DNA from: Aphanocapsa lilacina HA4352-LM1
Lineage (GTDB): Bacteria > Cyanobacteriota > Cyanobacteriia > Gloeobacterales > Gloeobacteraceae
DNA length: 57,569 nt
Direction of reading: 5' to 3'
NCBI GenBank assembly: GCA_019359725.1
Contig: JAHHGR010000025.1
Coordinates: forward strand, 1-57,569
The notes under the pieces were generated by a model, which saw only the letters and a program-made list of their open reading frames with translations, was not told the DNA's origin and did not search any database. Below, one piece after another: positions 39,033 through 48,949 of this stretch. Position 1 is the stretch's first letter; every line of letters begins with the position of its first letter. Position numbers and translations under genes: made by a program.

Positions 39033-39395
39033 TCAGTTTGTGCGGGTACTCTGCTCACGCGACAATGTGATCGCGGGTTGGTGCTCACCGGCATTGAAGA
39101 CCGACTCCGCCCCGCTCAACCGTTCGAGCGTCTCGCGCGCGTCGATGAGGCGCTTGAGGAGCACCTGGGCGATGCCCTGGACGGCGGGGTTGGTGGTCTG
39201 CTCGGTGCGCTTCACTTCGACCATCACCACCGCTTCTTCAGTCCGGTAGAGCCAGAAAGCCTCTCCCTGCTCGACAATCCCCAGGTTGATGCGCTCGAGC
39301 TGGGGTTTGCGCCGCTGCACCAGATCGTCCCAAACCCCTGCGCTATCCCATACGCGGGCGACTCTCCACCCTTCAGCCAAAAAAAAGTACTTCAT
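39033..39395 (-). CDS. Hypothetical protein, 120 aa
   Basis: The ATG at 39395 opens MKYFFLAEGWRVARVWDSAG, a soluble beta-rich start followed by LERINLGIVEQGEAFWLYRT. A long helix follows (PAVQGIAQVLLKRLIDARETLERL). I do not recognise the family. The longer frame upstream overlaps the beta-lactamase-fold gene and is unlikely. It is 76 bp downstream of that gene on the same strand and may share its transcript. Confidence 0.6.
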   Translation of the reverse strand: MKYFFLAEGWRVARVWDSAGVWDDLVQRRKPQLERINLGIVEQGEAFWLYRTEEAVVMVEVKRTEQTTNPAVQGIAQVLLKRLIDARETLERLSGAESVFNAGEHQPAITLSREQSTRTN

Positions 39396-39471
39396 ACAAC
39401 AAACAATCCGATGAATCTTGCGTGGCATTGCATCTATGCCCAACTTTACATGGGTCGCCGCGAAAAATCCG

Positions 39472-40566
39472 TCAACGACCGGCGGAAGATTGGGGCTGTC
39501 CCAGGGTTGGAACGTACAGTCCAGCGATACCGTGGGCAATGCGCGACGGGTTGGCTTCCGCCAGATTGGCCAGAACGACGATGGTGAGTTTGTCGTCGAC
39601 ATAGCGGGCGATGTGGGCGGTAAATCCCTGCCACTGCCCTGCGTGCTCGATGAGGCGGCGCCCGGCCACCGATCCGAGCGCCCATCCGAAGCCGTAAGGG
39701 TATGTCTTGCCGTCGTTGAGCGTCACCGGCGTCCATATCGCATCGAAACTGGACTTTTTGAGTAGTTTTTCGGTGCCAAGGGCTGCGTCCCACTTGACCA
39801 TGTCGAGCACCGTCAGATAGAGCGAGCCGTCGGCGGTTCGATTGAGCGACGGGGAAACATACGCTTGATTTTTGAGGGCGTCGTTTTCCAGGCGGTAGCC
39901 GGCGGCGCGGCCAGGAACGATGTCCGCTTCGGTGATCACGCGGGTGGCCTGCATGCCCAGGGGCTTGAAGACCCGTTCGCTGAGCAGATCGCCATAGAAC
40001 TGTCCCGAGGCATTTTTGATAATAATCCCCAGCAGTACATAGCCGGTGTTGCTGTACTTCCACTTTTCACCGGGGGCAAAATCGAGGGACATGGCGGCGG
40101 CCCGGGCGACCAGTTCCTCGTCGGTGTAGTCGCGGCGAAAATCGATGGCCATGGCGGTCCCCTCTTCATAATCTTTGATCCCCGAAGTGTGGGTGAGCAG
40201 ATGGCGAATCGTAATTCCCTGCCAGGCGGACGGCGTTCCAGGTAGAGACCGGCTGATCTTGTCGTCGAGATTGATTTTGCCTGCTTCTACCAGCAGCATC
40301 ACCGCGGCGGCCGTGAACTGCTTGCCCACCGAGCCCGACTGAAAGACGCTCTCAGGAGCAACCGGGACGTTCAATTCGATGTTGGCCAGACCATACCCTT
40401 TGGCCTTGACGAGGCGGTCGTTCTGCACGACCGCCAGCGACAGACCAGGAATGCGCTGCTCGCGCATCTGGTTTTGGACATAATCGTCGATCGCATCGGC
40501 CCAACCAGGCATGGTCATAGTGCAGAGCATCAGCAAGGTCAGCAGGAGAGCAAGCCATTTTTTCAT
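39472..40566 (-). CDS. Beta-lactamase-fold serine hydrolase (class C/PBP4* type)
   Basis: 364 aa. The signal peptide is [17 protein letters not shown] with cleavage near WADA, so the enzyme is exported. The active site has Ser79-Val-Gly-Lys82 (SxxK) and YSNTGY (YxN), with HAGQWQGF as the likely third motif. Relatives act as D-aminopeptidases, D,D-carboxypeptidases or esterases; resistance to beta-lactams is not implied. The start overlaps the stop of the epimerase-like gene by 4 bp (ATGA), so it is translationally coupled to a D-amino-acid/murein-type operon. A D-amino-acid peptide substrate is my inference from that context. Confidence 0.85.
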   Translation of the reverse strand: MKKWLALLLTLLMLCTMTMPGWADAIDDYVQNQMREQRIPGLSLAVVQNDRLVKAKGYGLANIELNVPVAPESVFQSGSVGKQFTAAAVMLLVEAGKINLDDKISRSLPGTPSAWQGITIRHLLTHTSGIKDYEEGTAMAIDFRRDYTDEELVARAAAMSLDFAPGEKWKYSNTGYVLLGIIIKNASGQFYGDLLSERVFKPLGMQATRVITEADIVPGRAAGYRLENDALKNQAYVSPSLNRTADGSLYLTVLDMVKWDAALGTEKLLKKSSFDAIWTPVTLNDGKTYPYGFGWALGSVAGRRLIEHAGQWQGFTAHIARYVDDKLTIVVLANLAEANPSRIAHGIAGLYVPTLGQPQSSAGR

Positions 40567-41633
40567 GACAACAACTGAACGCCCAGACCGGGCGCTTCGC
40601 GGGTGGATAGGTAACCGTCTTTGAGCACAAAACCGCCCGTCACCACGTCGCGGACCAGGTCCAGGCTGCCGTCGAGGTCGAGGTAGCGGGTGGCGGGACA
40701 GGCGAGGGCGGCGTGGAGGGCCGCGGTGATGCTGACGATGCTCTCGTCCATGCAGCCCCACATCAACTCGATCCCGGCGATTTGCGCCAGGCCCGCGATG
40801 GCTAGAGCCGGGCGGATGCCGCCGCACTTCATCAGTTTGATGTTGAAGATGCCGCAGGCCGGGGAGGGAGTCAGCAGCTTCAGCGCGTCGCGTTCATCCA
40901 GCAAGCTCTCGTCGGCGGCGATGCGGATGCGGATGTCGGGGGGCAAGGCGCGCAGGGCGGCGATATCCCCGGCGGGGATGGGCTGCTCTAAAAATTCGAG
41001 AAACAGATGCGCCGTGCGGCGCACGAACTGCTCCACCTCGGCGACGCTGTAGCCCTGGTTAGGATCGACGCGCAGGTGAACGGCGTCACCCACCTGTTCG
41101 CGCAGGCGGGCAAGCCGCTCGATGTCTCCTTCGAGATCGAGGCCGGTCTTGACTTTGAGGATGCGAAAACCGCGCCCGAGATACTCCCTGGCCTCCGCGA
41201 GCGTCTCGTCGAGGGGTTTGATGCCGATGGTGATCGAGGTGGGCAGGCCGGTGTGGACACGGCCCAGCATCGCCACCAGCGGCACCCCCAGGTGTTGGGC
41301 CAGCAGGTCGTGCAGGGCGATATCGACCGCCGCCCGCGCGGCGGGCCTGCCTGCCATCCGCTCGCCCAGCTGCCGACAGAGCTTCGGCAATTCTCGGACA
41401 TCCTCGCCCACCAGCCAGCCGATGGCCCCGCCCAATAGCGCTTCGCGGCAGGCTTGATCGCTCTCACCGGTCACGTCCGCAGCCGCAGAAGCCGCCCCCA
41501 GACCGAGCAGCCCCGATGCGGTCTGCAATTGCACAATCACGTTCTCGACGGTGCCGACGTGCCGCAGGGCGATGGTGTAGGGCCGCACCAGACCGAACGC
41601 CTCCACCCGGGCGGTGGCCTGGGCGATTTTCAC
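40563..41633 (-). CDS. Dipeptide epimerase-like / DgcA-like enolase-superfamily enzyme
   Basis: 356 aa of the muconate-lactonising/Ala-Glu epimerase subgroup. The catalytic set is intact: Lys160 and Lys162 (LKVKT), metal ligands Asp190 (RVDPNQG), Glu216 (EFLEQP) and Asp241 (AADES), and Lys266 (FNIKLMK). These positions nearly match L-Ala-D/L-Glu epimerase. The same family includes DgcA, reported as an N-acetyl-D-glutamate racemase working with DgcN. A DUF1611 (DgcN-type) gene lies directly upstream with a 4-bp overlap, which favours the DgcA reading. Murein-dipeptide epimerase remains the alternative. Confidence 0.8.
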   Translation of the reverse strand: MKIAQATARVEAFGLVRPYTIALRHVGTVENVIVQLQTASGLLGLGAASAAADVTGESDQACREALLGGAIGWLVGEDVRELPKLCRQLGERMAGRPAARAAVDIALHDLLAQHLGVPLVAMLGRVHTGLPTSITIGIKPLDETLAEAREYLGRGFRILKVKTGLDLEGDIERLARLREQVGDAVHLRVDPNQGYSVAEVEQFVRRTAHLFLEFLEQPIPAGDIAALRALPPDIRIRIAADESLLDERDALKLLTPSPACGIFNIKLMKCGGIRPALAIAGLAQIAGIELMWGCMDESIVSITAALHAALACPATRYLDLDGSLDLVRDVVTGGFVLKDGYLSTREAPGLGVQLLS

Positions 41634-42700
41634 CGGGCCGTCTCCGCCTGGAGGAATGCCCGGATCGGTTCCACCAGGGCGCCGACACCTTCTTCGAGGG
41701 GGCGCACCACCGGCAGGGCCAGCTGCTCCACCAGTTGCTTCTGAGCGCGGATAAGTGCGTCGCCCGTCAGTGCTTCGCCGTTGAGTGTGACTGCTAGAAC
41801 CCGGGCTCCCAACAGCTCGATGAGGGCGATCTCCTCGGCGATGGGCGGGATGCGGATGCCTTCTGCTTCGAAGCCGCTGAAACAGAGCCTTCCCGGCGCG
41901 TGCTGAAGTATAACGCCGCGCGCTCCGCCTGAGAGGATAAATTCGGACCCGCAGGGACCGGCGGGGTTGCGCAGGGCCGACTGGCCTTCGAGCAAGATGA
42001 GTTCCGGGGCAAAGCGCTCAGCGCAGGTCAAGATGGCGTGTTCGATTTCGCCGCTCACAAAATCGTTGACCACCGAATCGAGCACAAAACCACAGGGGGC
42101 ACCCTGCATCCAACCGGTCTGGCCGGTGAAAATCAGTTCGGTGCGGATCCCTGCTTTGGTGCAAGCGTCCAGCAAAAAGCGGCCGGTGGTGCGTTTTCCC
42201 AGGGCGCAGTCGGTGCCCAGCACGGCGATGCGGGGGGTCAAAAGCGCCTTGATCTTGCCGGTCCAGAAGTGAAGTTGATCTTTGGGTTTGGGCTTGCGGA
42301 TATCGGTAATCGTGAGGCCCAGGTGCTTGGCAGTCCCAGCCAGGGTCGCGTCGTCAGAAGCGTACTCGTGCAGACCGCTGACGACGTGCATCCCGGCTTC
42401 GAGCGCCTCGCGCAGCTGAGCGCGCAGGCTGGGGGTGAGCTTGCCGCCATTGGTGGCGATGCCGACCACGGCGTAAGCGGGCCGTACCGGGAGCTGCGCC
42501 AGTGCCTGGGCGATCGTGGCGCAAATCGGAATATTGCGGTGGCGGTCATCGAGCACCTGCCCGGCATCCTGCCCGGCGGTCGGCTCGTCGATCACCGCCA
42601 GAATTTTGTATCGCTCAGTCTCGCGCACCAGGCCGTGGGCCGTCTTGCCGCTGCCGGTGGCATAGAGGCCGTCGCAAAGGACAATCGCCGTGCCGTCCAC
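41630..42700 (-). CDS. DUF1611 / DgcN-like protein
   Basis: 356 aa, DUF1611 family with a P-loop-like motif GTDCALGKRTT at about 162-172. The N-terminal Rossmann-like region has VVGIATNGGKLTP. The C-terminal half has ILLEGQSALRNPAGPCGSEF and GARVLAVTLNGE. DgcN members of this family have been reported as D-glutamate N-acetyltransferases. GTG start at 42700, one base after the argF stop; the 3' end overlaps the epimerase-like gene by 4 bp. Whether this cyanobacterial member acetylates D-glutamate is inferred from the pairing, not shown. Confidence 0.8.
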   Translation of the reverse strand: MDGTAIVLCDGLYATGSGKTAHGLVRETERYKILAVIDEPTAGQDAGQVLDDRHRNIPICATIAQALAQLPVRPAYAVVGIATNGGKLTPSLRAQLREALEAGMHVVSGLHEYASDDATLAGTAKHLGLTITDIRKPKPKDQLHFWTGKIKALLTPRIAVLGTDCALGKRTTGRFLLDACTKAGIRTELIFTGQTGWMQGAPCGFVLDSVVNDFVSGEIEHAILTCAERFAPELILLEGQSALRNPAGPCGSEFILSGGARGVILQHAPGRLCFSGFEAEGIRIPPIAEEIALIELLGARVLAVTLNGEALTGDALIRAQKQLVEQLALPVVRPLEEGVGALVEPIRAFLQAETAR

Positions 42701-42701
42701 A

Positions 42702-43664
42702 TCACTCTCCGCCTGCCTGAAAATACCGGCCGCCCATCAGTGCTGCGAGTACCGCCTTCTGGGCGTGCAGCCGGTTTTCGGCCTCCTCCCAGATGCGCGA
42801 GCGGGGGCCTTCCATGACTTCGTCGGTGATCTCCTCACCCCGGTGGGCGGGCAGGCAGTGCAGCACAATCGCCTCCGCCTCGGCGCAGTGCAGCAGCGCC
42901 GCGTTGATCTGGTAGTGCTCGAACAATTGCAACCGGCGCTGGGTCTCAGCCTCCTGGCCCATACTCGTCCAGACGTCGGTATAGAGCACGTGCGCGCCGC
43001 GGGCCGCCTCGAACGGGTCGTGCAGGATCTGCACCTCGGCACCGGTGCGCCCGGCAATTTCACTGGCGCGCGCGCTCACGGCGGGGTCGGGGGCAAAGCC
43101 CTCGGGGGTGGCGACTGCGATCGAAACGCCCGCCTTGGCGCAACCCAGCAGCAGCGAATGGGCGACGTTGTTGCCGTCGCCCACGTAGGCGAGCTTGAGC
43201 CCGGCAAGCCGCCCAAAATTTTCGCGAATGGTGAGCAGGTCCGCCAGGATCTGGCAGGGGTGCTCGTGGTCGGTGAGGGCGTTGATGACTGGGATGCCCG
43301 CGTAGTGGGCGTACTCCTCCAGTTCCGCCTGGGCGAAGGTGCGGATGGCCAGACCGTCGACGTAGCGGCCCAGAACGCGGGCGGTGTCGCGCACCGGTTC
43401 GCCCCGGCCTACCTGGGTGGTGCCGGGGCTGAGGTCGATTACCTGGCCGCCCAACTGGTACATCGCGACTGTAAAGGAGACGCGGGTGCGGGTGGAGGCT
43501 TTGAGGAACACCAGACCCAGCACTTTGCCGTGCAGGTTCGCCACCCGCTCGCCGCACTTGAGCTGGTGGGCGAGGGTCAGAAGCGCGTGCAATTGTGCTT
43601 CGTCGAGGTCGTCGAGACTCAGCAGACCCGGCCCCAAGCGCGTCGCCCCCAGACTCGCGCTCAT
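42702..43664 (-). CDS. argF: Ornithine carbamoyltransferase
   Basis: 320 aa, forms citrulline from ornithine and carbamoyl phosphate in arginine synthesis. The carbamoyl phosphate site STRTR is at residues 57-61. DHEHPCQ and the ornithine-binding HCLPAHRG near 270 are present, as is SMGQE for ornithine specificity. The start overlaps the ctpA stop by 4 bp and the gene is followed after one base by the DgcN-like gene. This places arginine synthesis inside the same transcript as the D-glutamate-type genes. Confidence 0.95.
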   Translation of the reverse strand: MSASLGATRLGPGLLSLDDLDEAQLHALLTLAHQLKCGERVANLHGKVLGLVFLKASTRTRVSFTVAMYQLGGQVIDLSPGTTQVGRGEPVRDTARVLGRYVDGLAIRTFAQAELEEYAHYAGIPVINALTDHEHPCQILADLLTIRENFGRLAGLKLAYVGDGNNVAHSLLLGCAKAGVSIAVATPEGFAPDPAVSARASEIAGRTGAEVQILHDPFEAARGAHVLYTDVWTSMGQEAETQRRLQLFEHYQINAALLHCAEAEAIVLHCLPAHRGEEITDEVMEGPRSRIWEEAENRLHAQKAVLAALMGGRYFQAGGE

Positions 43665-44998
43665 GGCGTCGCCACCGGCGTCTGGTGTTCGGTGGCGACC
43701 GGCTGGCGCTCGGCAGGCAAAGATTTACCGGCCGCCGCCACCACCTGCTCGACGGGCATCCCGGCGATTTGCTGACCGAGCACATCGACGGCGCGGGCGT
43801 ACTGCGGGTCGGCCAGGGTGGCCACCTGATCGGCCTTGAGGTTCTTGGCCATCTCCTTGGTGATCTCGACTTTGATGTCCGGGTCGATGCCTTTTTTGTT
43901 GATGTCCCGGCCGGAGGGTGTCTGGTAGTGGGCGATGGTCACCGCCACCCCCGAACCGTCCGAGAGCGAATGCACCGACTGCACCAACCCCTTGCCGTAG
44001 GTGCGCATGCCCACCAGCACCGCCCGATGATGATCCTGCAGCGCGCCGCCCAAAATTTCACTGGCCGAGGCGGAGGCACCGTCCACCAGCACCACCAGCG
44101 GTTTGCTGGTCATGGCGGGGCGGCTCACGGTGATGCTCTCGCGCTGGCCGTCGCGATCCACCGTCGAGACGATCGTGCCCTCGGAGAGCCACAGCCGGGC
44201 GATGTCGGCGCTGGCGTAGAGAAGCCCGCCGGGGTTGCTGCGCAGATCGAGGATGAAGCCGTCGGCCTGCTCGCGGGTGAGTTTTGCCACGGCGTTGCCC
44301 ATATCCTTGGCGGCGTAGGCGTTGAACTGCAACAGACGAATATAGCCGACGCGCCGCTCGCCCTCGGTGCGCAGCGAATATTTGACGGGTTTGAATTCGA
44401 TGCGGGTGCGCACCAGCGACAGGGTGAGCGGTTTGCCTTCGCGGCGAAATTTGAGCGCGACGCTGGTGCCCGCCTGGCCGCGAATAAAATTGACTGCCTG
44501 GTCGATATCCATGCCCTTGGTAGAGCGGCCGTCGATCGCGAGGAGCACGTCTTTGGGTTTGACCCCGGCCGTAAACGCCGGGGTATCCTCGATGGGCGAG
44601 ACCACCGTCAGTTCGTGGGTCTTTTCATCGAGACCCAGTTGGATACCGACCCCCTGATAGTCGCCGCTGGTCTCGACTTTCATGCTCTCGTACTGCTTGG
44701 GGTCCATAAAGCGCGTGTACGGATCCCCCAGGCCCTTGAGCATCTCGCGCGTGCTCTTGTAGGCGTCCTCGCGGCTTTTGTAGTCTTTGGCCAGGTACTT
44801 GCGGCGGGTCTCCTGCCAGTTCTGGTTGTTAAAGGTGGGATCGACGTACTCGCGGTTGACTACCTGCCAGACTTCGTCGATGATCTCCTTCGGCGCATCT
44901 TTGAAGTTGGCCCAACTGGGCATATTAAATGCGCTCAACAAACTCAGAACGGTCGCGCAGGCAAGGCCGACCGGCAATAAAAACTTAGGTGTCTTCAT
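43661..44998 (-). CDS. ctpA: Carboxyl-terminal processing protease (S41)
   Basis: 445 aa. Signal peptide FLLPVGLACATVLSLLSA with a lumenal/periplasmic cleavage region. The PDZ domain lies around residues 110-190 (GVGIQLGLDEKTHELTVV). The Ser-Lys dyad lies in VDGASASASEI (about 305) and GMRTYGKGLVQ (about 331). Cyanobacterial CtpA matures photosystem II D1 at the C-terminus, while related Ctp proteases trim murein hydrolases. Paralogues cannot be told apart here. It is the first gene of the five-gene overlapping unit ending with the beta-lactamase-fold gene. Confidence 0.9.
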   Translation of the reverse strand: MKTPKFLLPVGLACATVLSLLSAFNMPSWANFKDAPKEIIDEVWQVVNREYVDPTFNNQNWQETRRKYLAKDYKSREDAYKSTREMLKGLGDPYTRFMDPKQYESMKVETSGDYQGVGIQLGLDEKTHELTVVSPIEDTPAFTAGVKPKDVLLAIDGRSTKGMDIDQAVNFIRGQAGTSVALKFRREGKPLTLSLVRTRIEFKPVKYSLRTEGERRVGYIRLLQFNAYAAKDMGNAVAKLTREQADGFILDLRSNPGGLLYASADIARLWLSEGTIVSTVDRDGQRESITVSRPAMTSKPLVVLVDGASASASEILGGALQDHHRAVLVGMRTYGKGLVQSVHSLSDGSGVAVTIAHYQTPSGRDINKKGIDPDIKVEITKEMAKNLKADQVATLADPQYARAVDVLGQQIAGMPVEQVVAAAGKSLPAERQPVATEHQTPVATP

Positions 44999-45184
44999 AA
45001 GGTAGCTATTCTCAGCGGCAAAGGCGGTGGAGGCGGTGCTTCGATTGGGTAGGGACACTTTAGCACGCACTACCGCCCGCACTGAACCGCGCGCCCGCCA
45101 AATATTGGACCGCAACCAGCAGCTGTCCTCCACCTTGGGCAGGGTTTTAGGACAGCCATCGAGAACCGCCTGAAACGAACGGCT

Positions 45185-45760
45185 TCAGTCGATCGTACCG
45201 ACCCGTTCGAGGGGCCAGAAACGGAAGATGGCCCGGCCGATGACGTTCTGGCGCGGTAGAAAGCCCCACAGGTGCGAGTCGAAGCTGTTGTTGCGGTTGT
45301 CGCCCATGACAAAAAAATGCCCCGGCGGTACTTGCTGTCGGGGCAGGACGTAGGCGGGGGGAGCGGCGGTATAGGGCTCGTTCAGGGCCGCTCCGTTGAG
45401 GATAACTTTGCCGTTTTTGACTTCGATCGTGTCCCCTGGCAGGCCGATGACGCGCTTAATGAAAGCTTGATCGATGTTGGTGCGCTTGGGCGGCATAAAC
45501 ACGATCACCTGGCCGCGCTCGGGCTGTTGAAATTCGTAACTGAGCTTTTCGACGATGAGCCGGTCGTCGATGCGCAAGGTCGGCTCCATCGAACCTGAAG
45601 GGATATAGCGCGCCTCGGCGACGAACGAGCGAATCAATAGCGCCAGGAAGACGGCGAGGACGATAGTCTGGATGTTTTCGCGCCGGCTGCTCAGCCGGCG
45701 CCAGAAACCGTGGCCTAAGGATGACCGGGACGGCTCTGTCGAATTCGGATGGTCCACCAC
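45185..45760 (-). CDS. lepB: Signal peptidase I
   Basis: 191 aa, removes signal peptides at the outer face of the plasma or thylakoid membrane. One membrane helix at about 29-48 (IQTIVLAVFLALLIRSF). The catalytic Ser57 (SGSMEPTL) and Lys102 (IKRVIGLPGD) are both present, with the box E motif GDNRNNSFDSHLWG. Two GTG codons at 45760 and 45757 follow GGAG; I chose the first. The longer frame to 45847 enters ccsA. It lies 28 bp downstream of ccsA on the same strand. Confidence 0.9.
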   Translation of the reverse strand: MVDHPNSTEPSRSSLGHGFWRRLSSRRENIQTIVLAVFLALLIRSFVAEARYIPSGSMEPTLRIDDRLIVEKLSYEFQQPERGQVIVFMPPKRTNIDQAFIKRVIGLPGDTIEVKNGKVILNGAALNEPYTAAPPAYVLPRQQVPPGHFFVMGDNRNNSFDSHLWGFLPRQNVIGRAIFRFWPLERVGTID

Positions 45761-45788
45761 GTCAGGCTCCCCACACTCGTGACGCGCT

Positions 45789-46805
45789 TTAGTTTCCGGA
45801 TAGCCAACCGTAGCTGTGCAGGCCCTGGGCCAGGAAGTTGACCCCAAGATAGGTAATCCAGACCGAAACGAAGCCTACGGCGGCGAGCATGGCCGGGCGG
45901 CGGCCCTGCCAGCCCCGGGTGATGCGCGCGTGCAGATAAGCCGCAAAGATGAACCAGGTAATCAGCGACCAGGTTTCTTTGGGATCCCAGCTCCAATAGG
46001 AACCCCAGGCTTCGTTGGCCCAGACCGCCCCGGCGATGATGCCGACGGTGATGAGCGGAAAACCGAGGCCAATCAGGCGATAACTCAGATTGTCGAGGGT
46101 CTCGGCCAGATTCGAGCGGCGCAGGGCGGTAACAGCAGTCGGGGCGGAAGAAGTCAGCGTCACCGTGGTGTCGCCGCCCGACCCCCCCAGGCTCGCAAAC
46201 GTCGAAGCTGCGGGCGTTGTCCCCTCAGCATCGGCGTACTCGGCTTTCTGGAAGCCGCCGGTGCCTACAGAACTGCCGCGCAATTCGGGGTCCTTTTGCT
46301 TCCAGGTGACGATCAAAAAGGCGATGGCCACCAGCGAACCGACCATCAGCGCGCCGTAGCTGAGGATCATCACGCTCACGTGCATCATCAGCCAGTTGGA
46401 TTTGAGGGCAGGCACTAGCGGTCCGCCGGCCTTCATCGCGGGCGTGAGGGTAAACGAAGAAAAAGCGACCATTCCCAGCGCCACCGGCAGGGTGAACACG
46501 CCCACCAGCCGCTGGCGGGCGAAGGCCTCAGCGGCGATGTGCACGGCGAGCACGCACCAGCACAAGAAAAACAGTGATTCGTAGAGGTTGCTTACCGGAA
46601 AGTGGGCCGTCTCGATCCAGCGGGCGGTGAGTAGCCCCGTGACGCTCAAAAGCGCCACTGCCGAGGCGCCGGTGCCCAGTTCGTGCAACAACGGCACCCG
46701 GCGAAAGGCGGCGGCCAGCCAGTAGAGGGCGGTGGCCACCATCAAAGCGGCAAAGGCGGCGTTGTCGAGAAGCACCTGGATGGCGACGAGCTGGCTCGCG
46801 TTCAT
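45789..46805 (-). CDS. ccsA: Cytochrome c biogenesis protein CcsA (System II)
   Basis: 338 aa, multi-helix heme handling protein with the tryptophan-rich WWD signature [18 protein letters not shown] and conserved His in [11 protein letters not shown] and LHSYGWL. It exports heme and ligates it to apocytochromes c with Ccs1. ATG at 46805; the upstream extension lies in ccs1. A low-complexity Gly/Ser/Thr/Ala insert of about 50 residues sits between two helices (after [12 protein letters not shown]). The start is seven bases after the ccs1 stop. Confidence 0.93.
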   Translation of the reverse strand: MNASQLVAIQVLLDNAAFAALMVATALYWLAAAFRRVPLLHELGTGASAVALLSVTGLLTARWIETAHFPVSNLYESLFFLCWCVLAVHIAAEAFARQRLVGVFTLPVALGMVAFSSFTLTPAMKAGGPLVPALKSNWLMMHVSVMILSYGALMVGSLVAIAFLIVTWKQKDPELRGSSVGTGGFQKAEYADAEGTTPAASTFASLGGSGGDTTVTLTSSAPTAVTALRRSNLAETLDNLSYRLIGLGFPLITVGIIAGAVWANEAWGSYWSWDPKETWSLITWFIFAAYLHARITRGWQGRRPAMLAAVGFVSVWITYLGVNFLAQGLHSYGWLSGN

Positions 46806-46812
46806 GGGACCG

Positions 46813-48186
46813 TTACTCCTGTGCGGCGGATAGGGCGTCGGAAGTGCGGGGACGGGGGGTCTGGACGGCGGCCACCATGCGGACCAGTTCGCGCTCAAAA
46901 CTGATCTGCGCCCGGTTGGTGCGCCCGGCGAGGTGCAACTGGCCGTCGCGGTAGATGGCCCACACCTGGGAGTGGCTGAGATAGCTCATTGCCAACCCTA
47001 CCATCAACAAAGCAAACCCGGCGTAGACCACCGGGATACCGGGATCGGCTTTGATCTGGATGCCGGTCTGGCCCACCAGTGCTTCGATGACCAGCCGCTG
47101 ACCGAGTATGTTCACCGGCTTGCCGACCCGGGCGGGGGTGGCCGCCTCGCGGACGGTTTCACCGGTGCGCGGGTTGAAGGGCAACAGCATCAGGCTGCCC
47201 TGCAGGCCGCGGGTGACCATCTGCAGAGCCACCCGGCCGTCTTTGTCGAAGGGGATCGCCTGACCCCAAGCTTCTTGGCCATTTGGGGCTTCGATAGGCT
47301 GCATCGGGATGGTGAGCACAGGGCTGTCGTTGAGGCGCAGCTTAAAAGCGCCGACCCCCCAGCTCGCCTGGTACATCGTCACCCCGTCATAAATGAGCGG
47401 GTCGTTGACGGAGATGATCTTGCGCGTCAGTTCTTTGCCCGCGGGGCTCACCACCGAGAGATCCGAGTGGAACTGGTCCACCGAGCCGTCCGGGCGGTAG
47501 TCGATCCAGAATTTGTTGACGCGTACTGTCCAGTCGGGCGTGCGCGCGAGCGACAGACGCGACTGCTCGACTGCTTTGATATCGAAACTGTCCCCTGCGA
47601 GGGTCATCCGCTGGGTCTGATAGCCGCCGAACGCCCCGATCATCGCCCCCGCCATAATCAGCAGCAGGCTGACGTGCACGACGATCGGCCCTACCCGGCC
47701 GATGGTGCCCTTGGTGGCGTAAATCAAGTCGTCGCGCTGGTAGACTTTGTAGCGGCCGGCGCGCAGTTGCTCGGCCAGCGGCCCCGTGCCCCGGGCAGGA
47801 ATGGCTGTGCGTAGGGCATATTTGCTGAGCTGACGCGGTTCGGTATAGAATTTCCAGTTTTGCGCCGCCTTGAGCATCGGGATCTGGCGGCGGAAGGTAC
47901 AGATGGTGAGGCTCGTGGCCAACAGCAGCAACAGGGCCACAAACCACCAGCTGCGGTAAACTTCGTCGAGCCCGAGACTGATGATAAAGCGCCAGGTGAC
48001 AAACCCCCAGACCACTGCACCGGAATCGGGATAGCTCTGTCGATAAAAATCGGTCGATTCGCCCTGGGGAATGACCGTACCGGCGATGCTCGCGGCGGCG
48101 ATGGCCAGAAAAAGCCCGATGGCTAGTTTCAACGAACCGAGCCAGGCGGCCACCTCATGCCGGATATCCCGCCAGAGGGATGTCAT
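46813..48186 (-). CDS. ccs1: Cytochrome c biogenesis protein Ccs1 (ResB)
   Basis: 457 aa. Three N-terminal membrane helices ([23 protein letters not shown] is the first, with the ResB GTVIPQ motif), a large lumenal domain, and a final helix near [44 protein letters not shown] contains the conserved His. It holds the apocytochrome while CcsA delivers heme. ATG at 48186. First gene of ccs1-ccsA-lepB. Confidence 0.92.
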   Translation of the reverse strand: MTSLWRDIRHEVAAWLGSLKLAIGLFLAIAAASIAGTVIPQGESTDFYRQSYPDSGAVVWGFVTWRFIISLGLDEVYRSWWFVALLLLLATSLTICTFRRQIPMLKAAQNWKFYTEPRQLSKYALRTAIPARGTGPLAEQLRAGRYKVYQRDDLIYATKGTIGRVGPIVVHVSLLLIMAGAMIGAFGGYQTQRMTLAGDSFDIKAVEQSRLSLARTPDWTVRVNKFWIDYRPDGSVDQFHSDLSVVSPAGKELTRKIISVNDPLIYDGVTMYQASWGVGAFKLRLNDSPVLTIPMQPIEAPNGQEAWGQAIPFDKDGRVALQMVTRGLQGSLMLLPFNPRTGETVREAATPARVGKPVNILGQRLVIEALVGQTGIQIKADPGIPVVYAGFALLMVGLAMSYLSHSQVWAIYRDGQLHLAGRTNRAQISFERELVRMVAAVQTPRPRTSDALSAAQE

Positions 48187-48298
48187 AAAGCGATGCTCCA
48201 GGGGTCTCGCCACCCATTGTAATCCGTCACTCCCCGCGCCCCCCAGCCGGGGGATCAAGGGGATGAGCACCGCCCGGCGCTAAGATTGGGGTACGGCG

Positions 48299-48949
48299 AT
48301 GAGGCTTCGACCCATGGCACCGCAGACTGCTTCGAACATCTACTCCGGCCGCTTCGGTACCTACGAAATCACCGAGGCCGACCGCCGGGGCGTGCTCATC
48401 TACCGTCTGGCCCTGCTGGCGGTGGCCGTCAGTTTCGCGGCGGGGGGCGCTGTGGTCCTGGCGGGCGGCTCGCCCTGGGTGGTGACGGCCCTGTTTGCCC
48501 TGCTGGCTGCCGCCCTCGGAGTCGCCCTCGCCACGGTCCACATCTACCTGCTTGCCCTGCACCGGGCCCTGTGGCTGTTGTGGGCTGTGGGGGTGACGGC
48601 GAGCGCCGTCCTCACCCTCAATACCGGCACCCCCCTGGCCCTCATCGCCTACAGCGAGCCGGTCGGTCTCATCGCCACGGGCTTTGTCTTCGCCGCCCTC
48701 ACGGGCATTTGCATCAAAGAATCGTTCTGCTTCGGCTGGTGGGAGACGGTGCTGGTGGTGCCCGCTCTGCCGCTGTTGCTGCTTGGGCATTTAGGCGGAA
48801 TTCTCAGCCCCGCAGTCGAGACAGGCCTGTTCGTCGTTTGCGCCGTGTCGCTGTTGATCTTTGCGATCCGCAAGTTTTCGGTGCCTGCCCCCGACGATAT
48901 CGGCGACAAGTCCGTCCACGCCTACGTGCGGGGGGAAATCCATGGATGA
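48299..48949 (+). CDS. DUF2301 integral membrane protein
   Basis: 216 aa (or 211 from the ATG at 48314). A short N-terminal segment GRFGTYEITEADRRGVLIYR leads into six or seven hydrophobic helices. FCFGWWETVLVVPALPLLLLGHL is a well-conserved part of this mainly cyanobacterial family. The function is unknown. It diverges from ccs1 and its last 8 bases overlap the next gene. Confidence 0.8.
   Translation: MRLRPMAPQTASNIYSGRFGTYEITEADRRGVLIYRLALLAVAVSFAAGGAVVLAGGSPWVVTALFALLAAALGVALATVHIYLLALHRALWLLWAVGVTASAVLTLNTGTPLALIAYSEPVGLIATGFVFAALTGICIKESFCFGWWETVLVVPALPLLLLGHLGGILSPAVETGLFVVCAVSLLIFAIRKFSVPAPDDIGDKSVHAYVRGEIHG

Noticed and set aside
38817..39587. 256-codon plus-strand frame
   Set aside because: Covers the VapC remnant in another frame and runs antisense to two minus-strand genes.
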